A stretch of 7,192 nucleotides of DNA. Source: Dehalococcoidia bacterium (GTDB lineage Bacteria > Chloroflexota > Dehalococcoidia > GIF9 > AB-539-J10). Of this stretch, positions 1 through 5,312 are shown one piece after another; position 1 is the stretch's first letter; every line of letters starts with the position of its first letter. The notes below the pieces were generated by a model, which worked only from the letters and a program-made list of their open reading frames with translations, was not told the origin of the DNA and ran no database searches. Location: assembly GCA_030589825.1 (NCBI GenBank), contig JAUUZT010000039.1, positions 1 through 7,192 on the forward strand, written 5' to 3'. The translations under genes and the position numbers were made by a program.

Positions 1-147
1 ATGGATTGTCTAGATAACTCTGGTATTACATATTCAAATAAGATTAAACATTTATTACTCAACACCACCAGAGATATTATTAACTACGATGACGTAGCAC
101 AATTTGTAAACCTAATCCAAAGTTTTGCTGAAGATGCAGATACCTAA
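1..147 (+). CDS. C-terminal part of an unidentified protein (cut by window edge)
   Basis: Frame 1 is open from the first base to a TAA at 145-147, giving 48 residues that end in SFAEDADT. An ATG sits at base 1, but no upstream sequence is visible, so this may be an internal methionine and the frame probably continues to the left. The peptide is hydrophilic with short amphipathic stretches (IKHLLLNTT, VAQFVNLIQSFAEDA), has no membrane segment and shows no motif I recognise. It is followed by about 80 nt without a convincing gene and then by a hairpin terminator that works in this direction too, which supports a real gene converging on groEL. No function is assigned. Confidence 0.45.
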   Translation: MDCLDNSGITYSNKIKHLLLNTTRDIINYDDVAQFVNLIQSFAEDADT

Positions 148-228
148 ATGCCTATGGCTAACAGAATTGATATTTCAGATAGAATTCTAAACAATTGTAT
201 CTAAAGAGAATACAAACCTTATATAATA

Positions 229-270
229 AAAAAGGGAGGGAACTTCTTCAATAGAGATCCCTCCCTTTTT
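229..270. terminator. Bidirectional intrinsic terminator between the left-edge gene and groEL
   Basis: A perfect 13-bp inverted repeat pairs 229-241 with 258-270 around a 16-nt loop. The core is GGGAGGGA/TCCCTCCC and the outer part is an A5/T5 run. Read leftward from groEL, the GC-rich stem is followed by six T (complement of 228-233). Read rightward from the edge gene, it is followed by five T (266-270). It lies 15 nt past the groEL stop codon. It therefore has the form of a Rho-independent terminator for both converging units. Confidence 0.9.
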
Positions 271-285
271 AACTACAAACTAATT

Positions 286-1908
286 CTAGTATTCAGGGTA
301 TCCGCCACCACCAGGCATGGCAGGAGCTTTTTCCTTCTCAGGAATATCAGTTACCAGCGATTCTGTAGTTAATATCATGTTCGCTATACTAGCAGCATTT
401 TGCAATGCCGCCTTAGTGACTTTCAGAGGATCAACGATTCCCCTCTTCACCATATCAACATTGAGCTCATCCTTATCTGCGTCATAACCAATTCCAGGTG
501 CACTCTCCATAATTTTATTCACTATTACGGAGCCTTCTCTACCACTATTGGCCGCTATACAACGAATAGGTGCTTCTAACGCCTTCTTCAATATAGCAAT
601 ACCTGTAGCTTCATCACCACTAAGAGCTACCTTATCCAAAGCTCCAATGGAATTTAGAAGAGCAATGCCACCACCTGGTACAATGCCTTCCTCCACTGCT
701 GCCCTGGTAGCCGATAGAGCATCTTCCACCCTATGTTTCTTTTCTTTTAACTCAACTTCAGTACCAGCCCCAACCTTTACTACCGCCACCCCACCAGCCA
801 ACTTAGCCAACCTCTCCTGAAGTTTCTCTTTATCATAATCAGAGGTTGTAGTATCTATCTGTGCCCTTATCTGCTTAATACGAGCCTCGATCTCTTCACT
901 TTTACCCTTACCCTCAACGATAGTGGTATTATCTTTATCTGAAACAACTCTTCTTGCTCGCCCCAAGTCTTCTACAGTTACTGAATCCAGTTTTCTGCCA
1001 ATCTCTTCAGATATTACTGTCGCACCAGTGAGGACAGCTATATCCTGCAGCATTGCCTTTCTTCTGTCACCAAAACCAGGAGCTTTAATAGCCAGAGGAC
1101 TTAGAGTTCCTCGCATTTTGTTGACTACAAGTGTAGCCAGAGGTTCACCATCTATATCTTCAGCTATAATAACCACGTTCTTGGTAGTTTGAACCAACTT
1201 TTCAAGTGTTGGCAAGATATCAGCTAAAGCAGAGATTTTCTTATCGGTTATTAGTATGTAAGGATCCTCTAATTCAGCCTTCATCAGGTCTGCATTGGTA
1301 ATAAAATAAGGGCTAATATAACCACGGTCAAATTTCATTCCCTCTACAAACTCAGTTTCAAATTCCAGTCCTTTACCTTCCTCTACGGTAATAACACCAT
1401 CTTTGCCAACTTTCTCCATAACATCGGCAATCAGTTCACCAATCTCCGAATCAACTGCTGATATAGCAGCCACTTGGGCCACCTGTTCTTTCCCTTTTAC
1501 AGGAATAGACAATTCCTTGAGACGTATTATTAATGCAGCTACGCCCTTCTCGATTCCACGTTTTATTGCCTGAGAATCAGCCCCAGCCGCAATATTTTTA
1601 AAACCCTCATTTATTATATTTTGTGCCAGAAGCACGGAAGTGCTGGTGCCGTCACCGCACTGGTCATTTGTTTTAGAAGCCGCCTCTTTTACCAACTGAA
1701 CTCCCATATTTTCAAACGGATCAGGCAGCTCTATCTCTTTGGCAATTGAGACACCATCGTTAATAACCGAAGGCGCTCCCCACTTCTTATCCAGCGCAAC
1801 CGGTCTGCCACGGGGCCCTAATGTCACACTTATAGTTTCCGCCAGGGTATCGATACCTTTCTTTAATGCTTTTCTTGCCTCTTCTCCAAATAGAATTTGT
1901 TTTGCCAT
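286..1908 (-). CDS. groEL: Chaperonin GroEL (Hsp60, 60 kDa subunit)
   Basis: ATP-driven cytoplasmic folding chamber that works with GroES. The product has 540 residues, close to the usual 540-550. It starts MAKQILFGEEARKAL, has the nucleotide-binding GDGTSTS motif at about 85-91, the INDGVSIAKEIEL segment with the conserved Asp at 51, the catalytic-type Asp in VEDALSATRAA (about D396) and the GGG of VPGGGIALL at 412-414. Equatorial, intermediate and apical regions are collinear with the family, with no frameshift. The tail ends in MPGGGGYPEY instead of the GGM repeats of the E. coli protein. The ATG has a strong AGGAGGT site 6 nt upstream, and the gene follows groES by 17 nt, so the two are co-transcribed. 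Expression is likely controlled by the CIRCE-type operator upstream of groES. Identity is essentially certain. Confidence 0.98.
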   Translation of the reverse strand: MAKQILFGEEARKALKKGIDTLAETISVTLGPRGRPVALDKKWGAPSVINDGVSIAKEIELPDPFENMGVQLVKEAASKTNDQCGDGTSTSVLLAQNIINEGFKNIAAGADSQAIKRGIEKGVAALIIRLKELSIPVKGKEQVAQVAAISAVDSEIGELIADVMEKVGKDGVITVEEGKGLEFETEFVEGMKFDRGYISPYFITNADLMKAELEDPYILITDKKISALADILPTLEKLVQTTKNVVIIAEDIDGEPLATLVVNKMRGTLSPLAIKAPGFGDRRKAMLQDIAVLTGATVISEEIGRKLDSVTVEDLGRARRVVSDKDNTTIVEGKGKSEEIEARIKQIRAQIDTTTSDYDKEKLQERLAKLAGGVAVVKVGAGTEVELKEKKHRVEDALSATRAAVEEGIVPGGGIALLNSIGALDKVALSGDEATGIAILKKALEAPIRCIAANSGREGSVIVNKIMESAPGIGYDADKDELNVDMVKRGIVDPLKVTKAALQNAASIANMILTTESLVTDIPEKEKAPAMPGGGGYPEY

Positions 1909-1925
1909 TCATTTACCTCCTATTA

Positions 1926-2219
1926 TTAACTTCTTTTAGCCAGAATATCACTCTCTCGTAAAATGACTACTTCCTCTTCATCCAGCTTAAACTCAGTGCC
2001 GGCATATTTTGAGTAGACCACTTTATCTCCGACCTTAACTTCCATGGCAATTCTTTTGCCATCTTCAGAGAGTTTACCAGGTCCAACAGCGATAATCTCA
2101 CCTTCCTGAGGTTTCTCTTTCACCGTGTCTGGTAAAACAATACCACCCTTGCTTATCTCTTCCCGTGGTAAAGGTTTTATCACTACCCTTTCTCCCAACG
2201 GTTTAATTTTGTCTACCAT
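1926..2219 (-). CDS. groES: Co-chaperonin GroES (Hsp10)
   Basis: Heptameric lid of the GroEL chamber. The 97-residue product has the normal length and fold pattern: IKPLGERVVIKP at the N-terminus, a mobile loop around residues 17-31 containing the GroEL-binding tripeptide IVL (27-29) in SKGGIVLPD, then the EGEIIAVGPGK strand and the C-terminal GDKVVYSKYAGTEFKLDEEE and VVILRESDIL segments. The ATG is preceded by AAAGGAGGGAGC, a strong Shine-Dalgarno site about 4-6 nt away. It is the first gene of the groES-groEL operon. Its leader of roughly 70 nt contains the CIRCE-type operators, as expected for HrcA-controlled heat-shock genes. Confidence 0.97.
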   Translation of the reverse strand: MVDKIKPLGERVVIKPLPREEISKGGIVLPDTVKEKPQEGEIIAVGPGKLSEDGKRIAMEVKVGDKVVYSKYAGTEFKLDEEEVVILRESDILAKRS

Positions 2220-2246
2220 GCTCCCTCCTTTCTTTATTTGTAAATA

Positions 2247-2273
2247 CTAGCAGTCTAGGTATCTAATTGCTAG
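2247..2273 (-). promoter_or_regulatory. Second, degenerate CIRCE-like operator overlapping the first
   Basis: On the minus strand this reads CTAGCAATT, nine spacer bases, GACTGCTAG. One arm is identical to the matching arm of the neighbouring CIRCE element; the other differs from perfect symmetry at two positions. The spacer is again exactly nine bases. It shares four bases (CTAG, 2270-2273) with the better site, and the two lie 23 bp apart centre to centre. The plus-strand string ctagcagtcta appears at both 2247-2257 and 2270-2280. It may be a second HrcA site or a remnant of duplication. Confidence 0.55.
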
Positions 2274-2296
2274 CAGTCTAACATTGAGACTGCTAA
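2270..2296 (-). promoter_or_regulatory. CIRCE-type HrcA operator of groESL (variant arms)
   Basis: On the minus strand this reads TTAGCAGTC, spacer TCAATGTTA, GACTGCTAG. The known CIRCE consensus is TTAGCACTC-N9-GAGTGCTAA. Spacing and position match it, and the one C-to-G change in the left arm is mirrored by a G-to-C change in the right arm, so the dyad is preserved. It begins 2 bp after the -10 box, so the predicted transcription start falls inside it, as expected for a repressor site. The HrcA gene itself is not in the window. Confidence 0.85.
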
Positions 2297-2298
2297 TT

Positions 2299-2326
2299 AT
2301 TATAGCACAAAATTTAAATTATTCAA
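2299..2326 (-). promoter_or_regulatory. groESL promoter (sigma-70-type, extended -10)
   Basis: Reading leftward, the -35 is TTGAAT (2321-2326), the spacer 16 nt and the -10 a perfect TATAAT (2299-2304), preceded by TGC, which makes an extended -10. The start of transcription should be near 2291-2293, within the CIRCE operator, giving a groES leader of about 70 nt. This fits vegetative-sigma transcription held down by HrcA rather than a dedicated heat-shock sigma factor. Confidence 0.8.
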
Positions 2327-2362
2327 TAACCAATCATATATCAGAGAGAATATCCACAACTC

Positions 2363-2390
2363 TTGATTTATACACTAAAACGTATATAAT
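2363..2390 (+). promoter_or_regulatory. Promoter of the HTH-DUF2851 operon
   Basis: The -35 is TTGATT (2363-2368), the spacer 16 nt and the -10 TATAAT (2385-2390). The -10 ends only 7 nt before the GTG start codon at 2398, so the expected transcription start (about 2396-2398) coincides with the first codon. It diverges from the groESL promoter, with about 36 bp between the two -35 boxes, so a protein bound in this gap could affect both. Confidence 0.7.
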
Positions 2391-2397
2391 TAATTAA

Positions 2398-2640
2398 GTG
2401 AAGAAGAATAAACGAAAATGGGACAAGGAAAGTATCCTCACTCTAAGGCGTCATTTGGGACTAACTCAAACAAAGTTAGCTGAAGAGATGGGAACCCGCC
2501 AACAAACAATAAGCGAATGGGAAACCGGTATGTATAAACCACGTGGTACTTCAGCCACATTGCTGAGCCTCATTGCTGAGCACAATAATTTTGAATACCA
2601 TGTGAATAAAACAGAGGGATATAACCTAAAAAGGGAGTAA
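2398..2640 (+). CDS. Small Xre-family helix-turn-helix regulator, probably leaderless
   Basis: An 80-residue protein that is mostly one Cro/C1-type helix-turn-helix: LRRHLGLTQ (16-24), the first HTH helix around TQTKLAEEMGT (23-33), the recognition helix around RQQTISEWETG (34-44), then a supporting helix TSATLLSLIAE (51-61) and a short polar tail. It is expected to bind DNA as a dimer; there is no ligand-binding or protease domain. The GTG start is forced: the codon just before it is an in-frame TAA, and the next in-frame ATG lies inside the HTH. No Shine-Dalgarno sequence precedes it and the -10 box ends 7 nt upstream, so the mRNA is probably leaderless. The gene is 5 nt from the DUF2851 gene and likely co-transcribed; it may regulate its own operon. 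The target is unknown. Confidence 0.88.
   Translation: MKKNKRKWDKESILTLRRHLGLTQTKLAEEMGTRQQTISEWETGMYKPRGTSATLLSLIAEHNNFEYHVNKTEGYNLKRE
2633..2637 (+). promoter_or_regulatory. Ribosome binding site that sets the TTG start of the DUF2851 gene
   Basis: The sequence AAGGGAG lies within the last codons of the HTH gene, its GGGAG core ending 8 nt before the TTG at 2646. This spacing is near ideal and supports the rare start. Ribosomes finishing the HTH gene at 2640 would stop within 5 nt of it, so translational coupling is likely. Confidence 0.7.
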
Positions 2641-2645
2641 TTTTT

Positions 2646-3968
2646 TTGCCATCAAATACACGTAAACGGATAATTATCACTGAGGAACAGTTAATATTTG
2701 TGGTAAAACAACTACTTGGCAAACAACTATGGACTGAGCAGGGAGAGCATTTAAAAATTGTCTACCTTGGGAAAAGAGAAAATAACAATGGACCCGATTT
2801 TCAAGGAGCACTTATCATAAATAGCTCTGGCCAACTTCTCAGGGGAGATATTGAGGTCCACCTCTACGCTAATGACTGGTTTCGCCACGGGCATCAGCAT
2901 AACAGCGCATACAACAACGTAATTCTTCATATCGTAGCGCAGCATCATCCTGATAGTATCACTCGTACGAAGAATGGCAAATTGATTTCAGTATTACTTC
3001 TGCCACGTGAATTATATATTCAACCCTACCTTATACAATATTACCGTCTCCCCTGCTATCATATAAGTAAGCGAAATAATAATCGTTTTCTGTACAGCTT
3101 GTTGGCTATGGCAGGTGAACAAAGGTTCATACAAAAAGTTTCTCTTTTCCAATCACAGATGCAACTTGAAAAACCCAGTCAAGTGTTATATCACGGCATA
3201 CTGAGAGCTTTGGGCTACTCTAAAAACATGAGTCCTTTTGAGGAGCTTGCACGAAGACTTCCATTAAACTTGATTGAGCAATTAGAGCCACATAATAATG
3301 TGTATAAAAAACAGGCGTTTCTTCTAGGAACAGCTGGATTATTACCTTCTCAACGAAAAACAACTGCCCTCACCATGGATTATAAAATTGATATACTTGA
3401 AACTATCTGGAAAAATATGGGTAATTGTAAAACAAGCATGAATGAAAACGATTGGCAGTTATCACATATATATCCTAACAATTCCCCCATTAATCGCATA
3501 CTTGCTTTGGGCTATATAATCCAGCGTTATTATAAAACCGGTTTATTAAAAGGATTACTACAACTGGTTTACCTCTCAGTACCTGGACATAATTCAATAG
3601 AAGAGGGATTAATTATATCTGGAGATAGGAATCCACAAGAACATAAATATCTTAGTACACCTTGTCACATCCGAAAAACTGCTCTAATTGGCACTGGTAA
3701 AGCTTCACAAATCGCAATCAATGTTTTATTACCCTTCGCTTACTCCTGGGGCGAATTAGCTTGCAAACCAGAAATAAAGAATAAATCTCTGGATATCTAC
3801 CTCCGCCATCAAGGAATTGCAGAGAATACGATAACACGTCACATGCAGACTCAATTTGGGTTGGGAGATAACTATGTATTTAATGCCTGCCAGCAGCAGG
3901 GGTTAATCCATCTATACAACAACTACTGCAAAGAAGGAAACTGTTTAGATTGCCCCATTCTTAATTGA
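2646..3968 (+). CDS. DUF2851 family protein (possible nuclease-like fold)
   Basis: A 440-residue soluble protein of a family without an established function. The N-terminal third carries the family signature: NNNGPDFQGA (47-55), RGDIEVHLYANDW (66-78), HGHQHNSAYNNVILHIV (81-97). Asp51 followed by Glu70-x-His72 resembles a PD-(D/E)XK nuclease core with His in place of Lys; this is my inference. The middle contains a helical region and YPNNSPINRI (276-285). The C-terminus has Cys415, Cys428, Cys433 and Cys436 (C-x12-C-x4-C-x2-C-P), which could bind zinc or an iron-sulfur cluster. There is no signal peptide or membrane segment. The TTG start is chosen for its well-placed Shine-Dalgarno site. The gene forms an operon with the HTH gene and converges on tsaD across a 44-nt gap in which I see no clear terminator. 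Family assignment is fairly firm; biochemical role unknown. Confidence 0.85.
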   Translation: MPSNTRKRIIITEEQLIFVVKQLLGKQLWTEQGEHLKIVYLGKRENNNGPDFQGALIINSSGQLLRGDIEVHLYANDWFRHGHQHNSAYNNVILHIVAQHHPDSITRTKNGKLISVLLLPRELYIQPYLIQYYRLPCYHISKRNNNRFLYSLLAMAGEQRFIQKVSLFQSQMQLEKPSQVLYHGILRALGYSKNMSPFEELARRLPLNLIEQLEPHNNVYKKQAFLLGTAGLLPSQRKTTALTMDYKIDILETIWKNMGNCKTSMNENDWQLSHIYPNNSPINRILALGYIIQRYYKTGLLKGLLQLVYLSVPGHNSIEEGLIISGDRNPQEHKYLSTPCHIRKTALIGTGKASQIAINVLLPFAYSWGELACKPEIKNKSLDIYLRHQGIAENTITRHMQTQFGLGDNYVFNACQQQGLIHLYNNYCKEGNCLDCPILN

Positions 3969-4012
3969 TACATTTCCAGAAGCGATATACACCTTACTTT
4001 GAGCTATAAGTT

Positions 4013-5035
4013 TCACCCGTAAGTACCAGTAAAATTCAGGCTGGGCAATATATCCAAATAGTAATCACTGATTTCCCCATGTAACAGGTGATAGTAACCA
4101 CAGGCAGCTACCATCGCAGCATTATCAGTACACAAGTGAATGGGTGGAACGAGAACATCAACTGGGGATGACTTGACAATACCATTCCGTAAGGCAGTGT
4201 TTGCTGACACACCTCCGCTGAGCAATACCCGATTAACTCCCAATTCCCTTGCTGTATTTGATGTTTTGGCAACCAGTACATCTACTATAGCGGCTTGAAA
4301 ACTAGCTGCTACATCAGCCACTCTGTAATCACTAGGCCCTATCTGTTCCCGCTCAACAAGATGCCATAATGCTGTCTTTAGTCCACTAAAACTGAAATCA
4401 TAACTTCCTTTGAGCCACGCACGAGGCAACGAATATGTTGGTTTTCCTGACCTGGCTATTTTTTCGACAGCAGGCCCTCCAGGATATCCCAATCCTAAAA
4501 TCCTGGCCGCTTTATCAAAAGCCTCACCAGCAGCATCATCACGAGTTCTGCCCAGTTTCTCAAATAGCCCATGTCCTTTCATTAAAACCAAATCACTGTG
4601 TCCGCCAGAAACGATAAGACAAAGATATGGAAACAACTCCTGTTCTTCCTGTGTCCTCAAAGGGTTAGATATCAACCAGTTAGCATATATATGAGCCTCC
4701 ATATGGTTAATACCAATTATTGGTAATTGTTTGGCTAATGCTATTGCTTTTGCTACATTAACCCCCACCAACAGTGACCCTGCCAATCCAGGCCCGTAGG
4801 TTACAGCAATGCCATCAATATCCTGCCATATTAACCCCACCTCTTTCATTGCCCTGTCTATCACAGGCATGATAGCAAGCATATGTTGCCGCGAGGCTAC
4901 TTCAGGGACTACACCCCCATATCGTCCATGTATATCTATTTGTGAAGCGACAATATTTGAAAGGATATACCTGCCATCCTCAACTACCGCAGCCGCAGTA
5001 TCATCACAAGAACTTTCTATGCCCAATATCCTCAT
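4013..5035 (-). CDS. tsaD: tRNA N6-adenosine threonylcarbamoyltransferase TsaD
   Basis: Transfers the threonylcarbamoyl group from threonylcarbamoyl-AMP to A37 of ANN-decoding tRNAs, with TsaB and TsaE, in the cytoplasm. The 340-residue product has the expected length. It starts MRILGIESSCDDT and contains the metal-binding NHMEAH motif (His111, His115), the nucleotide-binding segments YGPGLAGSLLVG (80-91) and VSGGHSDL (142-149), FDKAARILGLGYPGG (173-187), SFSGLKTA (215-222), the LSGGVSANTALR loop (272-283) and the C-terminal metal ligand Asp304 in CTDNAAM. The usual SCDET near the start reads SCDDT, a conservative Glu-to-Asp change. All key residues are present. The ATG has only a weak ribosome site (GAAG, about 10 nt away), but the stop of the preceding small gene lies 10 nt upstream, so coupling is plausible. 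TsaB and TsaE are not in the window. Confidence 0.96.
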   Translation of the reverse strand: MRILGIESSCDDTAAAVVEDGRYILSNIVASQIDIHGRYGGVVPEVASRQHMLAIMPVIDRAMKEVGLIWQDIDGIAVTYGPGLAGSLLVGVNVAKAIALAKQLPIIGINHMEAHIYANWLISNPLRTQEEQELFPYLCLIVSGGHSDLVLMKGHGLFEKLGRTRDDAAGEAFDKAARILGLGYPGGPAVEKIARSGKPTYSLPRAWLKGSYDFSFSGLKTALWHLVEREQIGPSDYRVADVAASFQAAIVDVLVAKTSNTARELGVNRVLLSGGVSANTALRNGIVKSSPVDVLVPPIHLCTDNAAMVAACGYYHLLHGEISDYYLDILPSLNFTGTYG

Positions 5036-5045
5036 ATCGAAATCT

Positions 5046-5261
5046 TCACAATATATTTCTTAGAAATGGTTTTAAATAGTGGTGTGCCAAGGCCAGACAG
5101 ACAACGCTGGTTATTAGTGCAATGGCTCCTTCCATTGAAAATCCACTTATTGAAATAGCTAATACAGCAAGAGCGCTCTGAAACAAACAAGTTTTCCAGC
5201 ATGTTATTAATCTCTTCATTATTATGTTATCTTTCAACCCCTCCAAACAGTACCACCACAT
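5046..5261 (-). CDS. Small two-helix membrane protein of unknown function
   Basis: Up to 71 residues with two hydrophobic segments: CLFQSALAVLAISISGF (about 25-41) and GAIALITSVVCLALAHHYL (about 45-63), joined by a tight SME turn and followed by KPFLRNIL. This is a membrane hairpin with a basic MKR before the first helix. The start is uncertain. The ATG at 5261 has no Shine-Dalgarno site; the ATG at 5219 gives a natural MKRLITCWK start and 57 residues, but the GGAGGGG upstream of it is 18 nt away. The frame sits between fhs (51 nt upstream) and tsaD (10 nt downstream) on the same strand, which supports a real gene. I do not recognise a family. It could be a small transporter-like or accessory membrane protein, or, less likely, a chance reading frame. 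Confidence 0.6.
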   Translation of the reverse strand: MWWYCLEGLKDNIIMKRLITCWKTCLFQSALAVLAISISGFSMEGAIALITSVVCLALAHHYLKPFLRNIL

Positions 5262-5312
5262 GCCATTATTAAAACATCAAACATTAACTAGTATGAATAT
5301 AAGATATTATTC

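Noticed and set aside
148..204. An 18-codon frame (MPMANRIDISDRILNNCI) directly after, and in phase with, the stop of the left-edge gene
   Set aside because: Too short, no ribosome site and no recognisable motif. A stop-codon readthrough extension is possible in principle, but nothing in the sequence supports it.
548..1192. Two plus-strand reading frames of about 90 codons inside groEL
   Set aside because: They are antisense to a highly conserved gene, lack promoters or ribosome sites and have low-complexity Ser/Ala/Pro-rich translations typical of shadow frames.
2751..2948. Minus-strand frame of 65 codons inside the DUF2851 gene
   Set aside because: It is antisense to the most conserved part of DUF2851, with no supporting signals.
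3969..4012. Possible terminator between the converging DUF2851 and tsaD genes
   Set aside because: Only 4-bp inverted matches (ACTT/AAGT) and no T-run; too weak to call.
4410..5063. Plus-strand frames antisense to tsaD
   Set aside because: TsaD is intact and conserved over its full length; these frames overlap each other in different phases and have no start signals.
5262..5312. Possible hairpin between fhs and the small membrane gene
   Set aside because: The best pairing is a 5-bp A/T stem (GAATA/TATTC) with no GC core, not enough for a terminator or a regulatory RNA.
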